Source: an uncultured Bacteroidota bacterium (lineage in GTDB: Bacteria > Bacteroidota > Bacteroidia > Flavobacteriales > Flavobacteriaceae). Taken from it: a DNA stretch of 64,000 bases. Where the stretch lies: NCBI GenBank assembly GCA_902594745.1, contig CACJNF010000002.1, positions 1 through 64,000 of the forward strand, written 5' to 3'. The position numbers were made by a program, and so were the translations under genes. The notes beneath the pieces are model-generated. The model was not told the origin of the DNA. It saw only the letters and a list, made by a program, of their open reading frames with translations, and searched no databases. Position 1 is the stretch's first letter; each line of letters opens with the position of its first letter. Shown piece by piece: positions 9,601 to 18,594 of the stretch.

Positions 9601-10143
9601 TAAAAATGAAATTAATAATAACCATTTATCACCTCTTTCATTTTCAAAGTCTTTATCCCATCTTAATCCAGCCCAAAAAGTTGAAGAGAGAAAAAGCATA
9701 GCTAATGCATATACCTCAGTTTCAACTGCGTTAAACCAGAAGCTATCAGAAAAAGTAAATGCTAATGCACCAATTGATGAACTTAAAATTATAGCCCATG
9801 AATTCTTGAATTCATTATTCTTGAAAATTTTATTTAAAATCAAGGTTGTTGACCAGAACAAGAATAATATTACAAATGCACTAGATACTACTGAAAGAAA
9901 ATTTACTGCAAGCGCTATTGACTCATTGCTTGGGGCAAATAATGAAAAAATTGCACCCATCATTTGATGAAAAGGAGCTCCTGGTGGATGACCAATCTGA
10001 AGCTTTGCAGAGGTTGAAATATATTCACCTGCATCCCAGTAGCTAGCAGTTGGCTCTACAGTTAATCCATATGTAAATAGGGCAACCGAAAACAGAATCC
10101 AACCTGCTATATTGTTAATTTTTCGAAACTTAGTTTCGGACAT
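6631..10143 (-). CDS. DUF2723 integral membrane protein (GT-C glycosyltransferase-like)
   Basis: 1170 residues. The N-terminal half has about a dozen membrane helices; the first external loop carries EPTASYWDAGEY (E30, D37, E40), matching the acidic catalytic loop of GT-C mannosyltransferases, followed by the family-typical HPPGAPF. A second conserved block, FEPRERDYALVGSF, lies near the membrane/soluble boundary. The C-terminal half is soluble and ends in helical, TPR-like segments. DUF2723/TMEM260 relatives transfer mannose to proteins from a lipid donor; the role here is inferred from that family. It follows the BNR-repeat gene by 36 bases, so the exported BNR protein could be a substrate or merely a neighbour. 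Confidence 0.88.
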   Translation of the reverse strand: MSETKFRKINNIAGWILFSVALFTYGLTVEPTASYWDAGEYISTSAKLQIGHPPGAPFHQMMGAIFSLFAPSNESIALAVNFLSVVSSAFVILFLFWSTTLILNKIFKNNEFKNSWAIILSSSIGALAFTFSDSFWFNAVETEVYALAMLFLSSTFWAGLRWDKDFENERGDKWLLLISFLIGLSFGVHFMAILTIPAIGMIYYFRKYKDVSLKGFLLANIISVSVLLFIFKLLLPSTLSIFGQLEVFFVNSFGLPFNSGTIIAGLLMVVIFYRGLSYTRSKGMVQFNTLFLSVLFVFIGFSSWLMIPIRSNAKTVINENSPSDARTLLAYYRLEQYPKTYLFYGPMFSDIYAPQDDKEPYVDGKPKYERDYTTGRYKVVNYWEDSEINSNSKHRGLIPRLWSSNHAANYMNFTNPLKFEILDRYKNEQVIVESVNEFLNRELQGEVDGDDYNEFFRSLGPYLDISKPTLFDNLSFLFSYQINYMYWRYFMWNFAGRQNDIQGDYSIMNGNWISGIKFIDELRIGNQDSIDQDQKNNKARNTYFFLPLILGIIGLMFCYKYDIKSFWTLLLLFLFTGLALKFYLNERPFEPRERDYALVGSFYVFSIWIGMGYAAISYYLKKYNSKLLQGGIYSLCLLSVPLLMASNNWDDHDRSDRYTAQSLARAYLQSIDEDKDAMIFTIGDNDTFALWYAQEIEEFRTDIRTINTSLLATDWYIDQMKRRAYESSPIPSQMEHENYAFGIRDYIRYENLLDSIRWDIGDFVDWVASDNPRTKYRNLITQAGGDTSDYPENALETVFYPTNKIRLPVNKENVIESGIVNKEDEDLIVDYIDIDLPESIITKNQILMLDILANNDWKRPIYFTGGSYEDSEYIWMKDYLQLDGLVYKLVPIRTPIDRSNPYEMGRVDSDLMYDIVKKWSWGNSESTEIYHDPETRKNSISFRSNLSRLSEALILEGQYDRAEEIIDLAFEKMPIDFYGYYSLWTPFIEGYYKIDRDLKAQDVVKKISLKYSDRLNYYSSLEIFNQYNVGEEIISDIERYRNLIETMLVFDTSEITVEEIKRFISSSEKFNFIYGEFDYYVSVSDFIVSLVKSNELEYSKQIIDKIEDLLIRRVSVFSNLDEDEQIFYIEGITSDINNYSKIINSIELFNSELYDNYKKNLDELLNNIVE

Positions 10144-10179
10144 TATTTGATCAATTAATTTAAGTTCAGGTTAATTTAA

Positions 10180-13100
10180 TTACATAGAAACATTTAAATA
10201 ATCTAACTCAAGTTTCTTAAAGCTTGAATTAAAACTTGGTATATCGTTAGAAATAATAGTGTCATATATTTCCAATTGCTTATTAACCTTTTCAATTAAT
10301 TCATTCTTTACATTAATGTCTTGGTCTGTAGGACTAAAATCACCACTTCTAAAAGAAGAATTTAGATTACCTAAGTTATTTGTTAGCTTAACTCCATAAT
10401 TTAATGGATCCTGATTACTTTGATTCTTTGTTTGATATAATTCATTTTCAACCTTATCTAGAGATCTTGAAATTGACTTGGACTCTTCGATTAAATCCTT
10501 TGTAAGTTCATTGTCAGAATATTCTGACTGAAACTTTTTAAGATCATTTTTAATTTTTCTAATGTTAATTATTGCTTTGTGAGCTTTATCCACAACCGCA
10601 TTAATCTCATTAACAAAATCGAATTGAGCTTTAATATCATCAATTGATCCTTCTGAAGTTGGGTCTTTTAAAATTGTAAAATCTTTAGAAAGCTCTACAC
10701 CATTAGTAGATAATTTTACAATATAATCTCCTGGAACTGCTTTAGCACCAGAAAAATCTGCCGCCCATAAAACCATTTTATCAAGTCTTTTTGCTCCTGG
10801 ATATTTCATGTTCCAAACAAAAGAATTTCCTCCTTGTTTAACTTTCATTGAGTTTTCTTTGCTTTTATTTGAAAACTCCTTTATCATCTCACCATCATTG
10901 GAGTGAATGGAAAGCTTTACCTCATCATTCTCTTTATCAAAGCTTGGAAGATAATAATGAACAATAACTCCATTTGGAAGATTTGTCCCTGCCGTCAATG
11001 ATTTCATTCCACCACCACCTCTCATTCTATATGAATCTTTTGGCTTGTATAGTTTAGCCTCATCAGAAGATTGACTTAATTGATGAAGTACTGTTAGGTC
11101 ATCTAGAATCCAAATACTTCTTCCTTGAGTTGCAACAATAAGTGAGTTATCTTTTATTGTTAAATCAGTAATTGGAACAATAGGTAGGTTTTTTTGAAAT
11201 TTATTCCAACTGTTACCCTTATCAAAAGAAATATACATTCCTGTTTCGGTACCTGCATAAAGAATATTTTTATTCACCTTATCTGATCTAACTACTCTTG
11301 TAAAATGTTCGCTCTCTATTCCAGAGGTAATTAATTTCCAATTTTTTCCATAGTCCTCAGTTACATATAAATAAGGTGTAAAGTCACCTAATTTGTATCT
11401 CGTTCCTGCTATGTATGCAGTCCCTGTATCAAAGGAAGAGGCGTCAATACTATTTATCATCATCCAATCTGGCATTTTTTTTGGAGTTACATTCTCCCAA
11501 GTGTTTCCGCCATCTTTTGTTAAATGGATTAACCCATCATCACTACCAACCCAGATCAATCCTTCTTGAATTGGAGATTCATCAACAGCGAATAGAGTCG
11601 CATAATACTCTACTCCTGTATTATCTTGAGTAATAGGACCACCAGATGAAACAAGTTTTGTCTTATCATTTCTTGTTAAATCAGGACTGATTGTCTCCCA
11701 GCTTTGACCCTCGTCAGTAGAAAGATGAACATGGTTAGAAAAAGTATAGAGTTTTGACGAATCATGTTTACTAAAAGCAATTGGGAAATTCCAATTAAAT
11801 CTATATTTCATAGCTTCGGCGCCTTCACCAAGAGTTGTGATTGGCCATACATTAATTACTCTAGAAGTATTTTTTTCATGATTCCTTCTTTCTAAAAACC
11901 CTAAATAGCTTCCACCATAAACAATTTCATTATTATTAGGATCAATGGCAATATGACCTGACTCTCCACCAGCAGTACTTTCCCAGTCATTATCACTTAT
12001 GCTATAACCTAAACTTCTATGTCTTACTCTTTGGGTAGAATTATCTTGTTGAGCAACATAGATTCTGTAAGGAAATGAATTGTCTGTAGTTATTCTGTAG
12101 TACTGAGCTGTTGGCTGATTATAATAAGTACTCCAAGTCTTTCCTTTATCATAAGTTACTTGAGCACCTCCATCATCAGCAATTATCATCCTTGTGTTAT
12201 CTTCAGGAGCAATCCATAAATCATGATGGTCTCCATGAGGAGCATAACTTGACTTAAAAGTTTTACCTCCATCATCTGAGAAGTGATAAGCAACATTCAT
12301 TACATACACACCATCTATATCTTGCGTATCAGCATATATTTTTGAATAATACCAAGCTCTTTGTCTTAGAGATCTGCTACTATTTGTATAAATCCAGTTT
12401 TCACCCCCGTCGTCAGATCTATATACACCTCCCTTTTCTTGATTTTCAACAATTGCCCAAACTCTTTCTGAATTAACTGGTGATACAGTTACTCCTATTA
12501 CACCAATCGTTCCAGTTGGGAAACCACTATTTTTACTAATCTTAATCCAATTCTCTCCACTATCAACACTCTTCCATAAATCAGAGCCTTCACCTCCACT
12601 GCTCAAACTATGAGATGTTCTTTGAACTCTCCATGTGGATGCATATAAAATTCTAGGATTATTTGGGTCCATTACAATTTCAAATGCTCCAGAAAGGTTA
12701 TTTGCAAAAAGAACTTTTTTCCATGTTAATCCTCCATCTAAAGATTTATAAACTCCTCTATCATTTGTTGGTTTATAAATGTTACCAAGAACAGCAGCAT
12801 ATACTATGTTATTATCATTAGGATCAATCACTATTCTAGGAATGTGTCTTGAATTTGGTAATCCAGAAAACTTCCATGTTTTACCGGCATCAACACTCTT
12901 AAATACACCGTATCCAGATGAAACATTTCCTCTAATTGTAACCTCACCACCACCAACATATATTACATTCGAATCATCACTAGCAACTGCAATTGAACCA
13001 ATGCTTCCACCAAAGAAACCATCTGAAATATTTTCATAAGTTTTACCTCCATCCTCTGTTTTCCAAACTCCACCTCCAGTAGCACCAAAATAATAGAGGT

Positions 13101-13302
13101 CGGGTTGTCCAGTAACTCCAACAACTGCTGCAGATCTCCCGCCCCTAAATGGCCCAATTTCTCTGTATTCAACTGACTCATGAAGAGTCTGATTAAAAGT
13201 TATACTATTTTTTGATTTTTTTTGTGAGTATAAGTTTGTATTAGATAAAAGAATAGTAATACAAAAAATCGTTATAAGATTTAATATTTTTTTTAACGTC
13301 AT
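10180..13302 (-). CDS. Exported BNR/sortilin-like beta-propeller protein
   Basis: About 1040 residues from the ATG at 13302, which gives a clean signal peptide (MTLKKILNLITIFCITILLS, ending NLYSQ); an ATG 14 codons upstream is less likely. The body has about eleven Asp-box repeats of the form S/T-x-D-x-G-x-T-W (for example KSVDAGKTW, RSDDGGENW, TKDGGNTW), the signature of VPS10/sortilin and BNR beta-propellers. The last 250 residues are a beta domain followed by coiled-coil-like helices (KNDLKKFQSEYSDN). There is no catalytic FRIP motif of true sialidases and no type IX secretion tail at the C-terminus. Likely a cell-surface or periplasmic binding protein of unknown ligand. First gene of the minus operon with DUF2723. 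Confidence 0.88.
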   Translation of the reverse strand: MTLKKILNLITIFCITILLSNTNLYSQKKSKNSITFNQTLHESVEYREIGPFRGGRSAAVVGVTGQPDLYYFGATGGGVWKTEDGGKTYENISDGFFGGSIGSIAVASDDSNVIYVGGGEVTIRGNVSSGYGVFKSVDAGKTWKFSGLPNSRHIPRIVIDPNDNNIVYAAVLGNIYKPTNDRGVYKSLDGGLTWKKVLFANNLSGAFEIVMDPNNPRILYASTWRVQRTSHSLSSGGEGSDLWKSVDSGENWIKISKNSGFPTGTIGVIGVTVSPVNSERVWAIVENQEKGGVYRSDDGGENWIYTNSSRSLRQRAWYYSKIYADTQDIDGVYVMNVAYHFSDDGGKTFKSSYAPHGDHHDLWIAPEDNTRMIIADDGGAQVTYDKGKTWSTYYNQPTAQYYRITTDNSFPYRIYVAQQDNSTQRVRHRSLGYSISDNDWESTAGGESGHIAIDPNNNEIVYGGSYLGFLERRNHEKNTSRVINVWPITTLGEGAEAMKYRFNWNFPIAFSKHDSSKLYTFSNHVHLSTDEGQSWETISPDLTRNDKTKLVSSGGPITQDNTGVEYYATLFAVDESPIQEGLIWVGSDDGLIHLTKDGGNTWENVTPKKMPDWMMINSIDASSFDTGTAYIAGTRYKLGDFTPYLYVTEDYGKNWKLITSGIESEHFTRVVRSDKVNKNILYAGTETGMYISFDKGNSWNKFQKNLPIVPITDLTIKDNSLIVATQGRSIWILDDLTVLHQLSQSSDEAKLYKPKDSYRMRGGGGMKSLTAGTNLPNGVIVHYYLPSFDKENDEVKLSIHSNDGEMIKEFSNKSKENSMKVKQGGNSFVWNMKYPGAKRLDKMVLWAADFSGAKAVPGDYIVKLSTNGVELSKDFTILKDPTSEGSIDDIKAQFDFVNEINAVVDKAHKAIINIRKIKNDLKKFQSEYSDNELTKDLIEESKSISRSLDKVENELYQTKNQSNQDPLNYGVKLTNNLGNLNSSFRSGDFSPTDQDINVKNELIEKVNKQLEIYDTIISNDIPSFNSSFKKLELDYLNVSM

Positions 13303-13377
13303 AATTGATATATTTATAAAACCAAAGTAAAATAAAATATTCAATTTTCATATAGAATTATTGAGTATTAAATAAGG

Positions 13378-14637
13378 ATGGATACATACGCAAACATACT
13401 ATTGATTACTATTCCTATTTTTTTAGTATTAATTACTATTGAGATATTATATGGTGCTTGGAAGAAAGATCAGCAGCACTCATTCATGGATACTATATCA
13501 AGTTTAAGTTCAGGTTTTACAAATTTACTTGTAGATATTCTTGGATTAGGTATAATAATTTTTTCATATCCATTCTTTTACGAAAGACTTAAAATTATTG
13601 ATCTTGAAGAGAGTATTCTTCTTTATTTTATTGCTTTTGTTTGTATTGATTTTGCAAGTTACTGCCATCATAGACTTAAGCATTCAATCAATATTTTTTG
13701 GAATATGCATGTGATTCATCATAGCAGTGAGGAATTCAATCTTGCCTGTGCCTTAAGGCAAAGTATAACTAATAATTTAGGTATCGGAGTATTGTTCCTA
13801 ATACCTGCAGCATTATTAGGTGTACCTCCACAAGTAATTGCTATTTTAGGACCACTTCATCTCTTTGGTCAATTTTGGTACCACACAAAGCATATAGGAA
13901 AGTTAGGTTGGTTAGAATATATTCTTGTAACTCCCTCACAACATAGAGTTCATCATGCAATAAATAAAGAATATATTGATAAGAATCTTGCAGCAATTTT
14001 TTGTATCTGGGATAGAGCCTTTGGAACTTTTCAAGAAGAACTTGATGATGTGCCATGTGTCTATGGAACATTAAAGCCTGTCGAGACTTGGAATCCAATT
14101 TGGATAAATTTTCAACATTTATGGTGCTTAATTCAAGATGCTTGGCATACAAATAGTTTAAAGGATAAATTTAGAATATGGTTTATGCCAACAGGCTGGA
14201 GACCAGAAGATGTAACAAAAAAATTACCTAGAGCTAAAGTTGAAAATGTATATAACCAGGAAAAATATAAACCAGAGTATAAGTTGATTCATAAAATATT
14301 TGCCGGATTTCATTTTGTTGTGCAAAATATAATTCTATTTGTGTTTTTAACTTCATTTGCAGATATATCTGTAGCTGATAAAACTGCATATTTAATCCTA
14401 ATCTTTTCAACTATTTTTAGTTCTACATCTGTTATGGATGGATTTAAATGGTCAACTACATTTGAATTCTTAAGAATATTTATCGGAATAGCAATTATTA
14501 TTTACAGTCAAGAGTTCAATCTTACATATAATTTAACTCTTGCTACTTTCTTGTTATCATATTTTACTGTATCTGCAATTCTGAATTTATTGCTTATTAA
14601 ATCAGTACCTCTGCGTAATATTCAAGAAATTTCATAA
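13378..14637 (+). CDS. Sterol desaturase / fatty acid hydroxylase family membrane protein
   Basis: 419 residues. Membrane helices at about 5-27, 45-65, 78-98 and 140-160 surround the eight-histidine diiron pattern of the family: CHHRLKH (near 100), HVIHHSSEEFN (near 115), WYHTKH (near 165) and HRVHHAINKEYIDKN (near 195). These ligate iron for oxygen-dependent hydroxylation or desaturation of a lipid. After about residue 300 there are four more hydrophobic helices, a C-terminal extension seen in Bacteroidota members. Substrate unknown. It is divergent from the BNR gene with 75 bases between the start codons and stands alone before tRNA-Gln. Confidence 0.9.
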   Translation: MDTYANILLITIPIFLVLITIEILYGAWKKDQQHSFMDTISSLSSGFTNLLVDILGLGIIIFSYPFFYERLKIIDLEESILLYFIAFVCIDFASYCHHRLKHSINIFWNMHVIHHSSEEFNLACALRQSITNNLGIGVLFLIPAALLGVPPQVIAILGPLHLFGQFWYHTKHIGKLGWLEYILVTPSQHRVHHAINKEYIDKNLAAIFCIWDRAFGTFQEELDDVPCVYGTLKPVETWNPIWINFQHLWCLIQDAWHTNSLKDKFRIWFMPTGWRPEDVTKKLPRAKVENVYNQEKYKPEYKLIHKIFAGFHFVVQNIILFVFLTSFADISVADKTAYLILIFSTIFSSTSVMDGFKWSTTFEFLRIFIGIAIIIYSQEFNLTYNLTLATFLLSYFTVSAILNLLLIKSVPLRNIQEIS

Positions 14638-14664
14638 ATATATTTTTTAAAGAAAAAAATAATT

Positions 14665-14672
14665 TAAATTTG
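14665..14672 (+). promoter_or_regulatory. -7 element of the tRNA-Gln promoter
   Basis: TAAATTTG is an exact match to the Bacteroidota -7 consensus TAnnTTTG and ends 8 bases before the tRNA-Gln 5' end, so transcription would start almost at the mature end. The -33 box is only a T run near 14643. Confidence 0.45.
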
Positions 14673-14680
14673 CAGCTAAT

Positions 14681-14753
14681 TGGCCTATGGTGTAACTGGC
14701 AACACGTCTGGTTTTGGTCCAGAAGAGTCTAGGTTCGATCCCTAGTAGGCCAA
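14681..14753 (+). tRNA. tRNA-Gln (anticodon TTG)
   Basis: Full cloverleaf: acceptor TGGCCTA/TAGGCCA, D stem GTGT/ACAC, anticodon stem TCTGG/CCAGA with loop TTTTGGT giving anticodon TTG, and T arm CTAGG-TTCGATC-CCTAG. Discriminator A14753; CCA is not encoded. A terminator-like hairpin follows at 14809. Confidence 0.96.
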
Positions 14754-14808
14754 CAATTTTATTATATCAATAATTTATAATAAATTTGCCAAGCATTTTG
14801 AAAATTTC

Positions 14809-14838
14809 AGAGGCGACATTATGTCCCTCTTTTTTTTT
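14809..14838 (+). terminator. Intrinsic terminator between tRNA-Gln and nusA
   Basis: AGAGG-c-GACA (14809-14818) pairs with TGTC-CCTCT (14822-14830) as a 9-bp stem with one bulged C and a TTA loop, followed by an uninterrupted T run to 14838. Classic rho-independent layout, placed to end the tRNA-Gln transcript; it lies only 17 bases before the nusA start, so it may also act as a nusA leader attenuator. Confidence 0.65.
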
Positions 14839-14854
14839 AAATAAAGTTAAGAAC

Positions 14855-16087
14855 ATGGAAAATATATCATTATTAGAATCTTTTTCGGAATTCAAAGATG
14901 AAAAGTTAATAGATAGAGTAACGTTAATGGTTATTCTTGAAGAAGTTTTTAGAAATTCACTTACAAGAAAATTTGGAACAGATGAAAACTTTGACATAAT
15001 TATAAATCCTGACAAAGGAGATCTTGAGATATGGAGAAATAGAGTAGTAGTAAAAGATGGTGAGGTTGAAGACCCGAATGCTGAAATAGAAATAACTCAA
15101 GCAAGAAAAATAGAGCCTGACTTTGAGGTTGGTGAAGAGGTTTCAGAAGAATTCAAATTAATTGACCTAGGTAGAAGATCTATTCAAGCCTTAAGACAGA
15201 ACCTTGTTGCAAAAGTTTTTGAGCATGATAGTAACAATATTTATAACCAATTTAAAGACAGAGTTGGTGAAATCTTTACTGCTGAAGTACATCATGTAAG
15301 AGCTAGAGAGGTGATTCTTTTAGATGATGATGGAAATGAATTGATTATGCCCAAGGATAAGCAGATACCAAAAGATTTTTTTAGAAAAGGAGACAGCGTA
15401 AGAGGGGTTATTGAAAATGTTGAGTTAAGGGGTAATAAACCCAGAATTATATTTTCTAGAACATCACCGTTGTTTCTAGAAAAGTTGTTTGAACAAGAGA
15501 TACCCGAAGTTTTTGATGGTCTAATTACTATAAAAAAAGCAGTTAGGATTCCTGGTGAAAAAGCAAAAGTTTCCGTTGACTCATACGATGATAGGATTGA
15601 TCCAGTTGGAGCTTGTGTTGGTATGAAAGGATCTAGAATACATGGAATAGTAAGAGAGCTTGGTAATGAAAATATTGATGTAATAAACTATACAAATAAT
15701 ACTCAGTTATATATAACCAGAGCTCTAAGCCCTGCAAAGATTAATTCATTAAATATTGATGAGGAAAAAAAGACTGTTCAGGTTTATCTTAATCCAGACG
15801 AAGTTTCTAGAGCAATTGGAAAAGGAGGTCATAATATTAGATTAGCTGGAAGGCTTACTGGATACGAAATTGATGTCTATAGAGAAGGTGCAGAGGAAGA
15901 TGTAGAACTTACTGAGTTTAAGGATGAAATTGATGAGTGGGTAATTGAGGAATTTAGAAAGGTTGGATTAGATACTGCAAAAAGTGTCCTTGAGTTGGAT
16001 GCAGAGGATCTTGTTAAGAGAACTGATCTTGAAGAAGAAACAGTAGCAGATGTTCTGAAAATTTTAAAAGAAGAATTCGAAGATTAA
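14855..16087 (+). CDS. nusA: Transcription termination/antitermination protein NusA
   Basis: 410 residues from the ATG at 14855 (MENISLLESF), the standard Bacteroidota NusA start; an upstream ATG in frame (14786) would run through the terminator hairpin and is rejected. Order: N-terminal RNA polymerase-binding domain (1-125), S1 domain (about 130-200), KH1 (about 230-300, GACVGMKGSRI) and KH2 (about 300-370, RAIGKGGHNIRLA), then a short acidic tail (ending LKEEFED). It modulates pausing, termination and antitermination. It is 5 bases from infB, but the usual first gene of this operon, rimP, is absent. Confidence 0.96.
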   Translation: MENISLLESFSEFKDEKLIDRVTLMVILEEVFRNSLTRKFGTDENFDIIINPDKGDLEIWRNRVVVKDGEVEDPNAEIEITQARKIEPDFEVGEEVSEEFKLIDLGRRSIQALRQNLVAKVFEHDSNNIYNQFKDRVGEIFTAEVHHVRAREVILLDDDGNELIMPKDKQIPKDFFRKGDSVRGVIENVELRGNKPRIIFSRTSPLFLEKLFEQEIPEVFDGLITIKKAVRIPGEKAKVSVDSYDDRIDPVGACVGMKGSRIHGIVRELGNENIDVINYTNNTQLYITRALSPAKINSLNIDEEKKTVQVYLNPDEVSRAIGKGGHNIRLAGRLTGYEIDVYREGAEEDVELTEFKDEIDEWVIEEFRKVGLDTAKSVLELDAEDLVKRTDLEEETVADVLKILKEEFED

Positions 16088-16092
16088 ATTAT

Positions 16093-18594
16093 ATGTCAAC
16101 ACCTGTAAGGTTAAATAAAGTTTTAAAAGAATTAAATATCTCTCTAGATAGAGCTGTTGAATTCCTTAGTTCAAAAAAAATCGATATTGAACCAAGGCCA
16201 ACCTCTAAGATAGATCAAGAGACCTATGGTCTTCTTCTTGCAGAGTTTCAAACTGATAAGTCTGATAAAGATAAGCTTGAGGAAATTAATACTCAAAAGA
16301 AAAAAGAGCTTGAAGAAAAACAAATTATTGAAGAAAAACTTCAAGAGAAATCTGATGAGAAATTAGTAGTTGAGGAAGAAGCTTTAAAAGAAACTGAATC
16401 TAAAACTAAAATTTCTAAACCAGTTCAAGAAAAATTAGACAAAGAAGAAGAAAAGAAAGATCCTGAAGATTCATCAAAAATTCAAACAAATTTTCAAAAA
16501 TTAACTGGGTTAAAAAAGACAGGTGAAGTTATTGATTTGGATTCAATTAAGAAAAAAGAAGATGAAGTTGAAGAATCTAAAAAAAGAAGAAGGAAAAGAA
16601 TTAGTAAAGATGTTTCTCAACCCAAAGACCTTTCAAATAAATTTAGTAAGGATAATAAATCAAAAAATTTAAATCAAAAAGTAGAACCAACTGATGACGA
16701 AATTCAAAAGCAAATCAGGGAAACTCTAGAAAAACTTCAAGGTAAATCTTCAAAGTCTAAGGGAGCTAAATATAGAAAAGATAAAAGAGATCAACATAAA
16801 CTTAAAAGTGAAGAAGAGCTGGCTCAACAAGCTGAAGAAAGTAAGAAAATAAAAATAACAGAATTCATTACCGTTGGAGAGATTGCTACTTTAATGGAAG
16901 TTAGTTCAAATGACATAATATCTGCATGTATGAGTCTGGGAATTATGGTAACTATGAACCAGAGACTTGATGCAGAAACTCTCTCCGTTGTTGCCGATGA
17001 GTTTGGATTTGAATTAGACTTTGTTAAAACTGATATTGAAGAAGAGAAGGAAGAGGTTGAAGAGGAAGATGATACAGAAAATCTTAAACAGAGATCTCCA
17101 ATTGTAACTGTAATGGGGCATGTAGATCATGGAAAGACTTCTTTACTTGATTATATTAGAAAATCTTCAGTAACAGAAGATGAATCTGGTGGAATTACAC
17201 AACATATTGGAGCATATTCTGTATCTGTAAATTCAAAAAAAATTACTTTCCTTGATACACCTGGTCATGAAGCTTTTACTGCTATGAGAGCTAGAGGTGC
17301 TCAAATAACAGACATAGTAATTGTTGTAATTGCAGCAGATGATAATATTATGCCTCAAACTAAGGAGGCTATTAGTCATGCTCAAGCTGGAGGAGTTCCT
17401 ATTATTTTTGCAATTAATAAAATTGACAAAGAAGGAGCTAATCCTGATAAGGTCAAAGAATCATTGGCTTCGATGAATTTAGTTGTAGAAGATTGGGGTG
17501 GTAAAATTCAATCACAAGATATATCTGCATTAAGTGGGAAAGGTGTAGATGAACTTCTTGAAAAAGTTCTTCTTGAAGCAGAAATTATGGATCTAAAAGC
17601 AAATCCAGATAAATTATCAACCGGAACTATTCTTGAAGCTTATCTGGATAAAGGTAGAGGTTATGTTTCCACTGTTCTAGTTCAAAATGGTTCACTTAAA
17701 ATAGGAGATTATGTTTTAGCAGGAAAGACAAGTGGAAAAGTTAAGGCTATGTTTGACGAGACTGGTAATTCTCTAGAAGTTGCTAAACCCTCAACTCCTG
17801 TTTCAGTTCTAGGTCTTGATGGTGCCCCTCAAGCAGGTGATCAGTATAAGGTTTTAGAAGATGAAAAAGAAGCAAAACAAATTGCAGCTAAAAGAACTCA
17901 ACTTGTAAGAGAACAAAGTGTAAGAACTCAAAAACACTTAACACTTGATGAGATTGGAAGAAGAATTGCAATTGGTGACTTCCAAGAATTCAATGTTATA
18001 ATTAAAGGTGATGTTGATGGATCAGTTGAGGCATTAACAGATTCTTTTCAAAACCTTTCAACTGAGGAGATTCAAGTTAATATAATCTTTAAAGGCGTTG
18101 GTGCGATTACAGAGTCAGATGTTCTTCTTGCCTCTGCGTCTGATGCAGTCATAATAGGATTTAATGTAAAACCAACTCAAAGTGCAAGAAAATTATCTGA
18201 AAAAGAACAAATTGATATTAGGTCATATTCAATTATATATGATGCAATAAATGACCTCAAGGATGCAATGGAAGGAATGCTTTCTCCGGAAATGAAAGAA
18301 GAAGATACAGGTGAGGCTGAGGTTAGAGATACTTTTAAGATTTCAAGAATTGGGACAATTGCTGGATGTATGGTTACCTCAGGAAAGATTCTTAGAAACT
18401 CAAGTGTTAGGGTTGTAAGAGGTGATGAGCAGATATTTGATGGTAAACTACTGTCGCTAAAAAGATTTAAAGATGACGTTAAAGAAGTCGCAAAAGGATA
18501 CGATTGTGGAATACAAATAAATGATTTTAATGACCTTGAAGTGGGTGACCTAATTAAATGTTATCAAGAAATTGCTGTAAAGAAAAAATTATAA
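16093..18594 (+). CDS. infB: Translation initiation factor IF-2
   Basis: 833 residues. The N-terminal roughly 255 residues are a long Lys/Glu-rich low-complexity region typical of Bacteroidota IF-2, then the IF-2N segment (ITVGEIATLMEVS). The G domain starts near residue 338 with G1 GHVDHGKT, G3 DTPGHEAFTAMRARG and G4 NKID, followed by domains II, III and the fMet-tRNA-binding C2 (last about 100 residues, VTSGKILRNSSVRVVR). It positions initiator tRNA on the 30S subunit. Cotranscribed with nusA; its stop overlaps the end of the convergent SPOR gene by 6 bases. Confidence 0.97.
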   Translation: MSTPVRLNKVLKELNISLDRAVEFLSSKKIDIEPRPTSKIDQETYGLLLAEFQTDKSDKDKLEEINTQKKKELEEKQIIEEKLQEKSDEKLVVEEEALKETESKTKISKPVQEKLDKEEEKKDPEDSSKIQTNFQKLTGLKKTGEVIDLDSIKKKEDEVEESKKRRRKRISKDVSQPKDLSNKFSKDNKSKNLNQKVEPTDDEIQKQIRETLEKLQGKSSKSKGAKYRKDKRDQHKLKSEEELAQQAEESKKIKITEFITVGEIATLMEVSSNDIISACMSLGIMVTMNQRLDAETLSVVADEFGFELDFVKTDIEEEKEEVEEEDDTENLKQRSPIVTVMGHVDHGKTSLLDYIRKSSVTEDESGGITQHIGAYSVSVNSKKITFLDTPGHEAFTAMRARGAQITDIVIVVIAADDNIMPQTKEAISHAQAGGVPIIFAINKIDKEGANPDKVKESLASMNLVVEDWGGKIQSQDISALSGKGVDELLEKVLLEAEIMDLKANPDKLSTGTILEAYLDKGRGYVSTVLVQNGSLKIGDYVLAGKTSGKVKAMFDETGNSLEVAKPSTPVSVLGLDGAPQAGDQYKVLEDEKEAKQIAAKRTQLVREQSVRTQKHLTLDEIGRRIAIGDFQEFNVIIKGDVDGSVEALTDSFQNLSTEEIQVNIIFKGVGAITESDVLLASASDAVIIGFNVKPTQSARKLSEKEQIDIRSYSIIYDAINDLKDAMEGMLSPEMKEEDTGEAEVRDTFKISRIGTIAGCMVTSGKILRNSSVRVVRGDEQIFDGKLLSLKRFKDDVKEVAKGYDCGIQINDFNDLEVGDLIKCYQEIAVKKKL

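Noticed and set aside
12779-13181. Frames on both strands inside the BNR gene
   Set aside because: Low-complexity shadows of the Asp-box repeats; the long minus-strand gene explains the region.
14786-14854. Upstream extension of NusA by 23 residues
   Set aside because: The extension is encoded by the terminator hairpin and its T run (Phe-Phe), which is not expected in protein.
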